Made by a program: the position numbers and the translations under genes. The notes beneath the pieces are model-generated. The model was given only the letters and a program-made list of their open reading frames with translations, searched no databases and was not told the DNA's origin. Below, piece by piece: positions 51,229-63,215 of a stretch of DNA of 64,000 nucleotides (within the stretch, counting starts at the first letter, position 1; every line of letters starts with the position of its first letter). Source of the stretch: Antedon mediterranea (Eukaryota; Echinodermata; Crinoidea; Comatulida; Antedonidae); assembly GCF_964355755.1 (NCBI RefSeq), contig NC_092677.1:26754101-26818100 (forward strand), read 5' to 3'.

Positions 51229-51472
51229 CCGTGATCAGAAACTCATTAAGCTGAGGAGGCTAATAACATTGTTGTCACAATCACTTCTACGTGATCAGAA
51301 ACTCATTAAGCTGAGGAGGCTAATAACATTGTTGTCACAATCACTTCTACGTGATTATAAACTCATTAAGCTGAGGAGGCTAATAACATTGTTGTCACAA
51401 TCACTTCTACATGATCAGAAACTCATTAAGCTGAGGAGGCTAATAACATTGTTGTCACAATCACTTCTACAT
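51229..51472. repeat. 60-bp tandem repeat, 4 near-identical copies
   Basis: Unit gtgatcagaaactcattaag, ctgaggaggctaataacatt, gttgtcacaatcacttctac. Only isolated substitutions separate copies (gatcaga/gattata, acgtg/acatg), so the array is young. The period is divisible by 3, giving an open frame with a repeated 20-residue LRDQKLIKLRRLITLLSQSL. Confidence 0.95.
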
Positions 51473-51589
51473 AGTATCGGGAAAACAAAATTTTCTATTT
51501 TGGTGTAAGTAACCATGATCAAGTTTTAGCTAGCATTTTCAAAAGATTTTGAAAATCTTAAAAGTACACTAAAGATTAATCAATCAATC

Positions 51590-51845
51590 GTTCGATTTAT
51601 ATAGCGCTATTCCAACAGTCATTGCTCATGGCGCTGCATACAAATATCAGAAAAGGTGAGTTTTGAGTAGTGACTTAAAGGTGCTCAATAATGATGTTTG
51701 TTTATGGTTCCACAGCCTAGGTCCTGCAATACTAAAAGTCCGATCTCCCCAACTATGTTTGCTCCTCAGAATGTACAGTATCACCTGATGACTAGATCTT
51801 ATCAGTAATTTGTTGATAAAATATTGCTTACTTTTCATAAAATGT
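51590..51845 (-). pseudogene. LINE 3' remnant
   Basis: The minus strand encodes HSWGDRTFSIAGPRLWN and ends TFKSLLKTHLF, the standard C-terminus of L2/Rex-like elements. It is followed on the same strand by the tail word agcgctatataaatcgaac. Confidence 0.75.
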
Positions 51846-52034
51846 TTTCTTTAGTTTTCAAATGCGAGGGAGTGAAATTGAGATTGTCATTTTGCCCGCG
51901 TCCATAGGCAATATGATTACTGTTACTGCCTCGTCCTTCGGATGGGATGTGTAGTATCTACACATGGAATGAAGATACTCCCTGATGTATGATTTCCGAC
52001 TTAAAAACACATATACCTAGACCAATCAACAATT

Positions 52035-52165
52035 ACCACCAAGCAGCCAACACACAGTAGTGTGGTCAGGTCTGGTAAAAAGTCAGCCAACACACAGAGG
52101 TGTTGTTAGGTCTGGTAACAAGTCATTCAACACACAGTAGTGTGGTCAGGTCTGGTAACAAGTCA
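52035..52165. repeat. 40-bp tandem repeat, 3 copies
   Basis: Units built on ccaacacacagtagtgtggt and caggtctggtaacaagtca. Confidence 0.85.
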
Positions 52166-52599
52166 TTAAACTTTGGGCTCGAAACAATTGCATTTATTGT
52201 TTTTTCCAAGTAAGTAATCGCAAAATAAACACCATCCTATATAAACAATTAGAATTAAAATTGGTTAAAAAAACTACTGCAAGTTGGACAGTTTGTCTGT
52301 GCATGCTTTCAGACCGATTAAAAATGGCGGACTTGATAATAGTTAATAAAAATATATAAAAAAAACGTTTTCTTGCTTTTTATTAACTGCATTTGAAACC
52401 TGCACTACACAGATTGTTTTATTTTTTTATGCGTTTTATTCAGGAGAAGAATAATTTTCTTCTTGCGTACTGTAGACCCCGATAAAATATTTAAGTGGAT
52501 TTATATATTTCACTTGTTAAAAACTTTTTTTTTCAAGTTCACAATATGTATAATTATGTTTCTATGATGTAGTATGTTTAAGCGGATATTAGCCCTTGA

Positions 52600-52670
52600 T
52601 GGCATTTGCAGCAATAAAGAAATTGAATTGAATTGAATTTGAATTGAATTGAATTTGAATTGAATCTTGT
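52600..52670. repeat. GAATT simple repeat, probable retroelement tail
   Basis: gcaataaagaaattgaattg followed by aattgaatttgaattg repeats. The upstream sequence taagcggatattagccctt suggests a SINE or LINE end. Confidence 0.6.
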
Positions 52671-52927
52671 TGTAATCAATTGTTGTAATCAATCGTGTTG
52701 GAAGCAATTAATTCTTCCAAGTTTACAGTGTTTTGATAATTTCCGCTTTATGGTTAATTCTCCGGTTTACCTTAAACCTAATAAGATTTCTGTTGTCGTG
52801 AAAGTTATAACGGACACTGACTACAACCACACAAATTTGTAACGCTCTTCGGAGCTGTGTTATTCAAGCGTAAAATCTCCCGTATGAAGAAATTTATTGG
52901 CGAAAGAAAAACACCGTTATACCTGAA

Positions 52928-53047
52928 TCATGAGAAGACAATGGTCAGCAAAGTTGACCGTTAAAACTGAATTATGAGAAGACAATGGTCAGCAAAGTTG
53001 ACCGTTAAAACTGAATCATAAGAAGACAATGGTCAGCAAAGTTGACA
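52928..53047. repeat. 44-bp tandem repeat, 3 copies, in the likely UBE4A 3' UTR
   Basis: Unit ctgaatcatgagaagacaat, ggtcagcaaagttgaccgtt, aaaa. It begins 44 bp after the UBE4A stop in transcript direction, so it may be transcribed. Confidence 0.9.
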
Positions 53048-53090
53048 AAGGCAGTATCAACAAATAATTAGAAAACATTTTTTTTTTACC

Positions 53091-56000
53091 TTAACTGTCC
53101 TTAGCATGGTTGCGTTTTTGTTCTTTCCATTCTTCAATTTGTTGTCTTAGATCGTCCTTGGGTATTACCATATCCATTGTTAGAGGTTTGCGATTAAATG
53201 GGTCGTGAGGGTCACTGTGCGGAAGTAATTAAAAAACAATATTAAAATAAATGAATAACAATTAATTATTCTAAAAATCTTTACAATTTTATTGTCTGAT
53301 TGCAAAATGCACATGTTTGTTAATTTGAACTTTTAACCCTTTTAAATGATTATTATTCTGAACATTGTCAGTTAAGTTTAGTAATAATCAAACATTTATA
53401 TTGCAGTAAATCCTGAAATTTACTAATTAATTTGAATCAAAAGTTGATGAATGTTTGAAAAAAAAGTGTTAGTTTAGTTTTAAAGGCATTTATTCAAGCA
53501 AAAAGGGTAACACATACAATGATATGCGGTATCAATAGTAGGTTAAAGATTTTTTTATTTATTTAAAAACTTATTAATACAGGATAAAAAACATATCAGG
53601 TATAGATATTGCACCTGTTTTACATTTATAGTCTTGTTTTTTAAAGGAATCTTTTAAAAAACATGCATAAAAAAACATTAAAAAAACATTAAAAAACTTA
53701 CATTAATAAAACTTTAAAATCACAATACAAAGACAGACAATAATTACAATGCTTTTAAAAAGGAGTGACAAAAGGAGTGACAAAAGGAGTGAAAAAAGGA
53801 GTGAAAAAAAGGAGTGAAAAAAGGAGTGAAAAAGGAGTGAAAAAAGGAGTGAAAAATTTAAGGGAACATAAAATGTAATTGTTTAAAATATGTTTATAAA
53901 TATAGTAGACTTAATAAAATATTCTGAAAAGGAAAAAATCCTAAAAGATAAATGAACATAAATGATTTTGATGAACCAACCTCATAACATGTCTCTGAAT
54001 GGTACTTCTTTCAACTATTTGATTTGAAGTTGGAAGCAGGACTGGGTCAGTCATCAGAATGGTCAACAAGGGGTCAAGGAACTCATCTGGTGCATCTGCA
54101 AACAGTTCTTCCTCTGTCTCTTTCAACAATGACATTTTCTGTATTTAAACAATTTAATAATTTGTATTAAGATCAAATGTTAAGGCCAAAAAACACAGAC
54201 GAGCAGTAAAGGTAATGAAAATATATAAAATGTTATTCCTTATGACTATTCACAAACAACCCGGAGCACACAGGTGGTTACCGCTAAGGATAGATACAGC
54301 TTCTAGCAGGGACAAGATATGGTTTCCGCTTACTGTTAACGCTTGTCTGTGTAAATTAGCCTTAAGAGTCTATTAATTATGGTAAGGCACACTGTGCTAT
54401 TCATGTTTTATTGATACAGTATTTGCCGGTAAATTGCTTAGATTGCAGTTTGATACTGTTAAATGCATTATATAGCACTGCATAATTCATCAAAGGCATT
54501 TTTGCCATTTCATACTTTTCCATTATGGATACTGTCATTTATATACAGAGCAGTACACAAAAATAGAAAGGCAATTACTAAGGAAATGACAATGCTGTGG
54601 GTATCAGTGGCTGGATCGAAATGGAGATACAAATAAAAAAACATTGAAAAATGACAATGCTCCTGTGGGTATCAGTGGCTGGATCACAATGGGGATACAA
54701 ATAAAAAAACATTGAAAAATGACAATGCTCCTGTTGGTATCAGTTGCTGGATCACAATGGAGATACAAATAAAAAAACATTGAAAAATGACAATGCTATG
54801 GGCATTACTAGTGGTTGGATCACAATGGGGAAAGACACCATTTTTTGTTTTAAATAATTGATAAACCCCACAAACCTTCAAGAACGTCAAAGCCGTAGCA
54901 AAAGGTTAAAAACAGACGAGGCAAAGATGCTTTAAATATAATTATTATTATAAAATATGACAATCTCTGCTGGGGAATTGGGGTGGGTAGTGAAATTTGA
55001 AAATGTTTAGGGCTACAGCCTGAACATGTAGCTAACCCAAGAAAACCCAATAAAAGTAATTGAATCATAAACTCACTTGGTAATGTGTCTTATGTTAAAA
55101 AAATTTGTGTTGTGTTAATATATTATTATAATAATATTATTAATATACCTACTAAAACACCAATTTCTGGTTTAAAATAATTAATTTATAAATGCTGCAA
55201 ACCTCCAAAACCACAGAGGAAACAGTATCAAAGTAGTTTGGCAAAAATACGGTAGTGATATTCTCAAATATGGTAGTGATATATACTAAAATATGGTAGT
55301 GATATACCCAAATATAGTAGTGATATGACATCATCATGTCCATATATGGGCATAGTGTAGACAAGGCTTAAGACATCATGTGAACACACCTTAAATTTAG
55401 TTGCCACAACTTTAATTCCCTGGATTGTTGAAGACTCAGCACAAACTTTGATCAAGACTTTTTCTAACTTGATAAACAGACCCGGCGTGTATGACCTTTC
55501 GTCGCCAGCCACTGCCTCACAAAACGCATCCTGATCTCCAAGGTTTACATATATTTTAGAAATGTCTTTCACAAGCTGCTTAGGTTTGAAGTCGTATGCA
55601 TCAAAATCCCTCACTTTCAAAAGACCCATTTTGTTTCCAATCAGTTTGACTAGAAAATCGTTGAACATTGCTGCAACTCTGTCAACCATGGAAGAGTGTG
55701 TGAACACATCTTTAATTTCTGTAAATAAACAATTCAGTTGTTTACTAATCAATGAAGAATGTGTAAACACACCTTTCTTTACCTTCTATAAATAAACATG
55801 TAGTTGTTTGATAAGCTCTGTCTACACAATAATGTGATGTGACATCATCCATATATGGGCACAACACATAAAGTTTGATAGTGTAGACAGAGCTTTAGGC
55901 TGGTGCATAGTGTACTTATCCACAGAGACCTGTAATTTATTGATAAAAACTGTATGGACATTATGGACATTATGGCAGGAGGAAGTAATTTGATTATACA

Positions 56001-59000
56001 TTTCAACTCTTATTTTTACATCAATTATCTCTTTTTTTTCTGTGTAGACAGAGCTTATTAAGGCACAGAAAGATTAATTTAATGTTAAAATGAGAAAATA
56101 AAAGAAATGACAAAAGATAATGACAAAGACAAACCTGATGATACATAGCTGAGAACTTTAATGGATTCGTTAGCCATTATGTTGAAGAACTTAGCAATCT
56201 TTCCTTGCGTTCTAAGGTTAGCATCATGTTGTAGCCGGTCCACTGTAGACATGGCTTCCCATTCTGGACTTTCTTTAGTCAACTCTAACTCTCTGATCTT
56301 CTTCAAGTACTGCATGATAACAGGGTAAAAATTAAGTTAACAATTAACAATAAATTAACAATTTAACATTTTTCAAAAAAATCAGTGAAATTTTCATCAT
56401 CATCTTCCTTTATTGTGCATAAATTCATTGTATAGTCACACATGGAAATGAAAGTGCTTAAAATTACAAGTGATCAAAAAAAGTCCTAGATCTAGCAGAA
56501 TTATTTTAATTATTTATCTCAGTATAGATAAAAAAACATTCAAACAGCAGCACTTTTTAAAAGTCTGAAAACATTTGTTAACCAATTTATACAAGTTTAA
56601 AAGAAAGTTAATATTCATACAAAAATAAATCAAGCCCATAAGGATAAATTTATCCCTAGAATTTTCATAAAGGATTGGTGCCTGGATACAATTGGTGACA
56701 CTAACAAAAGGGATTCCTCTATATAATATAATATTTGGGATAATAAAAAGTATTATATTATATTGTGGGGGGAGAGGGGGGGGGGAGCCCACTCTTCTGG
56801 TGGAATTATAGAAGATAAGCGAGTACTTACATCCATAGCTTCATCAAGAGTAAAGATTGCATCATTAATTAGCAGGTTAATGAACTGCACAAACAATGGT
56901 GGCACTGCATCTTCTATAATCAGCATTGACTCAGCAGACAGGTCCTGTAAGGCAACAATGTTGAATTAATTCAATTTAACATTCAGCATTGACTCAGCAG
57001 ACAGGTCCTGTAAGGTAACAATGTTGAATTAATTCAATTTAACATTCAGCATTGACTCAGCAGACAGGTCCTGTAAGTTAACAATGTTGAATTAATTCAA
57101 TTTAACATTCAGCATTGACTCAGCAGACAGGTCCTGTAAGTTAACAATGTTGAATTAATTCAATTTAACATTCAGCATTGACTCAGCAGACAGGTCCTGT
57201 AAGTTAACAATGGTGAATTAATTCAATTTAACATTCAGCATTGACTCAGCAGACAGGTCCTGTAAGGTAACAATGTTGAATTAATTCAATTTAACATTCA
57301 GCATTGACTCAGCAGACAGGTCCTGTAAGTTAACAATGTTGAATTAATTCAATTTAACATTCAGCATTGACTCAGCAGACAGGTCCTGTAAGGTAAAAAT
57401 GTTGAATTAATTCAATTTAAAATTCAGCATTGACTCAGCAGACAGGTCCTGTAAGTTAACAATGTTGAATTAATTCAATTTAACATTCAGCATTGACTCA
57501 GCAGACAGGTCCTGTAAGTTAACAATGTTGAATTAATTCAATTTAACATTCAGCATCGACTCAGCAGACAGGTCCTGTAAGGTAACAATGTTGAATTAAT
57601 TCAATTTAACATTCAGCATTGACTCAGCAGACAGGTCCTGTAAGGTAACAATGTTGAATTAATTCAATTTAACATTCAGCATTGACCCAGCAGACAGGTC
57701 CTGTAAGTTAACAATGTTGAATTAATTCAATTTAACATTCAGCATTGACTCAGCAGACAGGTCCTGTAAGTTAACAATGTTGAATTAATTCAATTTAACA
57801 TTCAGCATTGACTCAGCAGACAGGTCCTGTAAGTTAACAATGTTGAATTAATTCAATTTAACATTCAGCATTGACTCAGCAGACAGGTCCTGTAAGTTAA
57901 CAATGTTGAATTAATTCAATTTAACATTCAGCATTGACTCAGCAGACAGGTCCTGTAAGTTAACAATGTTGAATTAATTCAATTTAACATTCAGCATTGA
58001 CTCAGCAGACAGGTCCTGTAAGTTAACAATGTTGAATTAATTCAATTTAACATTCAGCATTGACTCAGCAGACAGGTCCTGTAAGTTAACAATGTTGAAT
58101 TAATTCAATTTAACATTCAGCATTGACTCAGCAGACAGGTCCTGTAAGTTAACAATGTTGAATTAATTCAATTTAACATTCAGCATTGACTCAGCAGACA
58201 GGTCCTGTAAGTTAACAATGTTGAATTAATTCAATTTAACATTCATGAATGACTCAGCAGACAGGTCCTGTAAGTTAACAATCTTGAATTAATTCAATTT
58301 AACATTCATGAATGACTCAGCAGACAGGTCCTGTAAGTTAACAATTAATTCAATTTAACATTCATCATTGACTCAGCAGACAGGTCCTGTAAGTTAACAA
58401 TTAATTCAATTTAACATTCACGATTGACCCAGCAGACAGGTCCTGTAAGTTAACAATTAATTCAATTTAACATTCATGATTGACCCAGCAGACAGGTCCT
58501 GTAAGTTAACAATGTTGAATTAATTCAATTTAACATTCATGAATGTTTCATTGAACATTATTGAAGTTAAGTACAGTTATGAGGAAAATGGCAAATTCAA
58601 CACTGCGGTCACGTTACAAGAGTTTTTAGAACAATATAGATTATCTGAAAGTAGGAAGCCTTTTTCCCTTTTCCCCTGACTGAGTATCAAAAGGAATTGT
58701 TTTAAGGTCCAGATAACAAGATTTCCACTGATAATCGATAAAAGTTTACCTGTTTCTGAACACCCTAGTTTTACCTCTGTAGTTTAAAATTTGACCTGGC
58801 CATCACAGAGTCAGGGATAATAATATGCCATAACTACATGGGTATGAGCATAGTCTAAGTATAATATGGTAGTGATGTGCCCAAATATGGTAGTGATGTG
58901 CCAAAATATGGTAGTGATATGACATCATCATGTCCATATATGGCCACATAACATAAAGCTTGATAGTGTAGACAGAGCTTAAGAATAATTAAACAGCTCT

Positions 59001-62000
59001 CACCTTAATCCAGTTGCGGTGTTCTTCCAGAGACCAGAGATAATGTAAGATGCCGTACATCGGCATTCTGTAGTTAAACTTCTGTTCAAATGCATGTTCA
59101 TCGCCCGAGAATTCAATATCATTAAAGATCGTCAGGAGAGATCGTGATAGTAACATTCGTAAAGGATGTTCTATGAAAATACGCTGCCTGTGAAATCTAG
59201 AGTAAATATAACAATAACAATTATTATAAGTTAAATTCAGACTTAAATTTGTATTTGTGAGTCAATCAATACTTTGTTCTTCTTTAATAAACAGAAGAAA
59301 ATATAGTGAAATAAATGAAACCATGAAATGATATATATATATATTTTTGTTTGCTTTTGTCTGTTTTGTTTTGGCGTCCCTAATACAAGCATTTGCTTTC
59401 TTGGTGACGCCACCATTATTTGGAAATAAATGTTATTTTGATTGATTGATGAGAGCTTAATAGTCTAGCAAATTATCCAATAAATTTAATACTCACGTAG
59501 ATACCATAGTTGATCGCCCTCTACTGTTAAAGTTTGGCATAAATCCATCTAATATATCCGCAAGCTTTGCTCGTAAATGATAATTGTTTATCCTCTTTTT
59601 ATTTCCCATAAACACGATTATAAAACTTAGCAGGTGATCAAGGTGTTCTCCAAACTCTTCAAATTCTTCTTCTTTAAATCTTCGTACAAACAGCAGAAAA
59701 TCAACGATATTTTCAACGACAAATGCTGGGATACATGCCAACGTTGACGGTATTTCTTCCGATATAGGCAAAGATGGTTTAAATACACTTGTAAGATCAT
59801 CAGTGAGAGCACACTGTACAAGTAACTGTGCGGTGGCCGTGTAAAAGTTCATACATAGGTTGGTCAGTCTGGTTTCAGACAGAGCTGCTTTCATTGATAA
59901 GAATAAACTTGTTGCTAAAAAAGAGAATTTATTTATTTATTATTTGTTCTTTATACTGGGTAGCCTCTTAAGTCTAAGACTGTTCTCCCAGAGAGCCCAG
60001 TGTATAGTACTATGATGAGTTTGTGACAGTGGCTGTGTGTGAACTAGTAAACTGAGGTAACCCCCTATTTGTTTCGAAAGATGCACTGGGTTCTTTGAAG
60101 TGCACATGAACTAGATGTGTACACTGGACCTACGGTTTATAGTGCTTGTCTGAGAAGACTCGTTCTACCACCAGAACCATGGAGCAAGTGATCCTCAAAC
60201 CCTTGCCGATGTTATGGCTACGTATTGCGGTTCCACTCTCTTAACCGCTCGGCCACTCACTTGCTTTGTATTTCTTTGACACATAATCTGGCAATCAGTT
60301 TGAAGTCATGTTTACTACATGTCATCATAACTACCTTTCTCCATATTGTCCTTTAAGTCTTCTAACAGACCCTGTCTCGTCGCAGGCCGTAGCCGTTGGT
60401 GCTCTTGGTAGGCTTGTTGGTATTGATGCAACTCTCTGTACACCTTCATGAAGCGATTGTGTAAGACATTAAACCCTAGCTGCAAGCAGCGATGGGTTAA
60501 GAAGAAGCAATCTGTTGAAAAGTTAAAGGGTTCTTGTCGAGTTGCTATTGGTTCCTCGTCATCATCAAGTTTTCTAAGGAAATCTGACTTTGGCAAGTCT
60601 AAGAAAAAAATTGAAATACAATCAATTAATCAAAAAACTTTCTTTTCAACTACAAAAGCATTTTTTTAACAATAATTAAAAATTGTATACAGTAATTGAT
60701 TGTACCAATTGAATACAAAATCACAATTTTTATTACAAATTTTGAGAAAGAATTTGCAATAAATGGAAAACATGCTGAGAATTTTATTTTTTCAACATGC
60801 TGTATTTGAATAAGCTTAGATTGTGTAAATGGCTGAAAATTCATGTGTATTTTTAGAGAATAGCCTATTTCAACTATTTTCAATAAGGTTTATCGCAAAT
60901 ATAGTGCGCAAAGCAGGATGGGAAGGGTTTGGGAGCATTTGATTTGTTGCTTGTACGTATGCGTTGTGACGTTTGCTCCCAGCATGTATTGTGCAATCAT
61001 GTTCCTCCTGATATCAAGCTATTTGCGATAAACCTTATTAAATGTATCAGAGTCAACATACAAGTCTATATCCCTATACATATATCTAATAGAAAGCAAA
61101 AGATAGAACATTAAATTAAGTTAAGCAATTACTTTACTATTATTTTAAAATCCTGGTTCTGCCTGCAGCCACTGCTGAACAACAATTCACATAACAAGGT
61201 GGCAGCCATTATAATGCTTGGCATCAAATCAGAATATTTGTACAAAAATATTATAAAATTTACCTTTTAAATGAACGCCTTTATTCCTCATGTCGTCACT
61301 GGTTTGTACATCTTCTAAACAATACCTGAAATCAACAGCCAACATCCGAGCAGAGTTTGGTTTGGCAAACTTGTTACACATGTGAAGCAACACAGCACAA
61401 AGATTGACAAAGAATCCATCAGATGCATTCTGGTTACCCAGTGAAAACATTTTGCCTCGACCTACCATCCACAAATAATAATTAAAAATGAATAATGAAG
61501 CATGAGTTTGCCTCAATATACCATCCACAAATAATAATAATTACATATGAATAATGAATTTTGCTTTGTAAAGGGCAATTTACACAGACGAGCGGAAAAA
61601 CGTGTAGCGTGTCCCACGCAAAATCTGTATCTAACTGCTTGTCTATTCCACGTTGTGTGTAAATGGTCATAAGGAATAACATAGATCCTATATTTTTCGC
61701 TCTGTTCTCCGCTCTTTGAACTTCTAAATGACAGCTTTTCAGACCCATACAACCTTGCCGTAAAAACCTACAATAACAATGACATTTCAATTATCTTACC
61801 AGCATTAGCTTTCATACAGTTTCCAAGCCATTCCAGTAATCTATGTTTGTTTTCTGGTGAGGATTTACAAATGTTGATAAATATCTCATATACTTTGGTG
61901 TTCAGTAAGGATGTAAGCTGTCAAAAGAAAAAACAAGCTATTGTATTATAAAAAACAATTTGAAAAGAAAAATATATTTTATTATACAATTATTATTTCT

Positions 62001-63215
62001 CAATTCCTTCTGAAACACACAAGACTGTTGTTATTATTGTCCTTTTTGGCTAACATACAACAATATTTAATTGGAGTGGAGATCTAGCTTGGTGGATAAC
62101 AGGTTTGCCTTCCAATCTGTCGTTCAATCCTGACTGAGTGCCAGGGTTGTAACTCGCAACTCTTTCAACTCCACTTCCTAAGCCTCAAATGAGACTTAGT
62201 TTATAAGCATGATAAATTATTAAATAGTTTATCCTATAATTGGCGAGTTACTTGCTGTTGGATGAGTATGAAATAAAAAAAAGATTATGCATTTTAAGAT
62301 TACATCATATAAACAGACACCAATGATACCAGATTCTCACGTCTGACTTAAGTCTGGTGTTTGGAATATATTTCTTATGGTAGAAAGGAATTTTAGTTTT
62401 TAACAAAATAAAACCAAGGAGATCCTCACCTGCCATATTTGGCTCTGGGTAGCAGAATGCTCAATTTGCGTGTTCCTTGATGGCTGATCAAAGAACTGAA
62501 AAGTACCGCCGTCGTTGTTTTTATTGTAGAGACATGTTAAACAAAGAATTTTACCGACAACAGAGTCTTCGTACGCCTTCCCAATTTTTTGATCCGCAGG
62601 AGTCATGTGATGTAACAAAACCTGTAACAGTTAAATGAAAGCGCTCAGAAAATATATATTCAGAGAGAGAGAGAGCACTCACTATTTTATAACTCAACCC
62701 ATCTTAACAGAATACAGAATTTTCTTTTTTTTATTTTTGAAGTTATTAATGAACTAATTTTCTTGAAATTCGATATGCATGTTCTGTAAGTATATACTCT
62801 TTTTATTCTTGTTTCTTGTGGATTTTGTTTACATCTTATGAATGTCTAATTAATATGGCAATCTGACGCTTTTCCCTATGTGGAATTTTATTGAATTAAA
62901 TTCATTATAGGAAAACCAGACATTCTTGTGCAGAGTGGAAGAGTTGACTGTATTATTCCAAATATGAAGGTAGGACTTATTTATGCAAGTTGAAAAGAAA
63001 ACTATGATACAATACCTCTGCCAGACAAGAAGAATTGCTAAATAACCAAATAATGGCACAATATCCATAATTGACAGACTTTTCTAGGCCAGGTTGCTTG
63101 CTCATCTCCTGATAAAGGGTTGTGAGAACAGGGCCAAATGCGTCTGTGCAAGACATCTCATCTGCATTCACTTGTTCAGCTATGAGTTTGAAAAACTGAG
63201 CACTTGTATCAAAAT
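53091..63215 (-). CDS. UBE4A: Ubiquitin conjugation factor E4 A (U-box E3/E4), N-terminus off-window
   Basis: Ufd2-type E4 that extends ubiquitin chains. Exons in transcript order: 63215-63016, 62621-62430, 61917-61800, 61461-61264, 60598-60335, 59914-59497, 59196-59004, 56944-56831, 56309-56135, 55718-55390, 54138-53981, 53214-53091. Phases join without a stop over 826 codons (human protein about 1066, so about 240 residues lie to the right). Ufd2 core segments: [89 protein letters not shown] and [17 protein letters not shown]. These favour UBE4A over UBE4B. The C-terminal U-box runs from [20 protein letters not shown] through VERSTIQRH to [13 protein letters not shown]. Intron 7 contains a large array of copied splice acceptors (56945-58545), and introns hold SINEs and MITEs. 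Confidence 0.95.
53757..53855. repeat. AAAAGGAGTGA microsatellite in the last UBE4A intron
   Basis: About eight copies of an 11-13 bp unit aaaaggagtga(c/a). Confidence 0.9.
54585..54835. repeat. 66-bp family minisatellite, inverted, about 3.5 copies
   Basis: Units gacaatgctcctgtgggtat, cagtggctggatcacaatgg, agatacaaataaaaaaacat are the reverse complement of the unit in HINFP intron 6 (2262-2495). Lies in UBE4A intron 10. Confidence 0.88.
55228..55372. mobile_element. CArG-family MITE with internal repeat growth
   Basis: The word aaatatggtagtgatat occurs four times in a row with spacing near 24 bp, then tgacatcatcatgtccatat, ATGGGC and a shortened right terminus gtgtagacaaggctta. Confidence 0.8.
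55680..55800. repeat. Partial duplication of a UBE4A exon/intron junction
   Basis: gaagagtgtgtgaacacatc through ctgtaaataaacaattcagt (5' end of the 55718-55390 exon plus upstream intron) is repeated just upstream as gaagaatgtgtaaacacacc through ctataaataaacatgtagtt. The unit is about 57 bp. Confidence 0.75.
55812..55896. mobile_element. Short CArG-family MITE
   Basis: Termini ataagctctgtctacac and agtgtagacagagcttta. The interior is deleted to gatgtgacatcatccatata and tgggcac. Confidence 0.85.
56937..58545. repeat. 63-bp minisatellite made of the UBE4A exon-8 splice acceptor, about 26 copies
   Basis: On the plus strand the unit is cagcattgactcagcagaca, ggtcctgtaagttaacaatg, ttgaattaattcaatttaac plus att. 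Reading the transcript (minus) strand, each unit is intron end, AACTTACAG, then GACCTGTCTGCTGAGTCAAT, which is the first part of exon 56944-56831. The first junction, at 56945, is the real one. Copies follow every 63 bp up to about 58324, then three shortened units (about 54-60 bp) to 58545. Most copies keep the AG and the exon bases exactly. Confidence 0.95.
58855..58984. mobile_element. CArG-family MITE in UBE4A intron 7
   Basis: Three copies of aatatggtagtgatgtg-type words, then gacatcatcatgtccatata and TGGCCAC, ending gatagtgtagacagagctta. Confidence 0.88.
60044..60265 (-). mobile_element. tRNA-derived SINE in UBE4A intron 5
   Basis: The minus strand begins gtgagtggccgagcggttaa, a Leu/Ser-tRNA-like A box, and then has gggtttgaggatca in the B-box position. 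The body includes ggtccagtgtacacatct and gtgcacttcaaagaaccca. A body fragment is also at 3085-3150. Confidence 0.75.
60881..61039. mobile_element. MITE with TIR AATAAGGTTTATCGCAAAT
   Basis: Left caataaggtttatcgcaaat and right atttgcgataaaccttatt are a perfect inverse of about 19 bp. The interior gggaagggtttgggagc / gctcccagc forms a second stem. Lies in UBE4A intron 4. Confidence 0.88.
62073..62224 (+). mobile_element. tRNA-derived SINE, copy 1
   Basis: tggagtggagatctagcttg gives an A-box-like tagcttggtgg, and gttcaatcctgactg a B-box-like core. The 3' body aactctttcaactccact then cctcaaatgagacttagttt matches 63426-63594. Lies in UBE4A intron 2. Confidence 0.8.

Larger units (their letters stand above)
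41898..53090. other. Second gene-poor region, between BARX and UBE4A
   Basis: Contains the BARX 3' UTR (to about 42650), scattered MITEs, a two-copy roughly 215-bp tandem duplication at 43931-44345, minisatellites, LINE debris and two candidate first exons listed separately. A fragment at 41935-41970 (gttcaaatccc) resembles a tRNA B box but has no A box. No complete gene is recognised. The acidic open frame at 43818-44036 is a by-product of GATGAC-type low complexity. Confidence 0.55.

Noticed and set aside
51191-51508. 105-codon frame with repeated LRRLITLLSQSLL
   Set aside because: Translation of the 60-bp array. The leucine-rich look does not match the LRR consensus.
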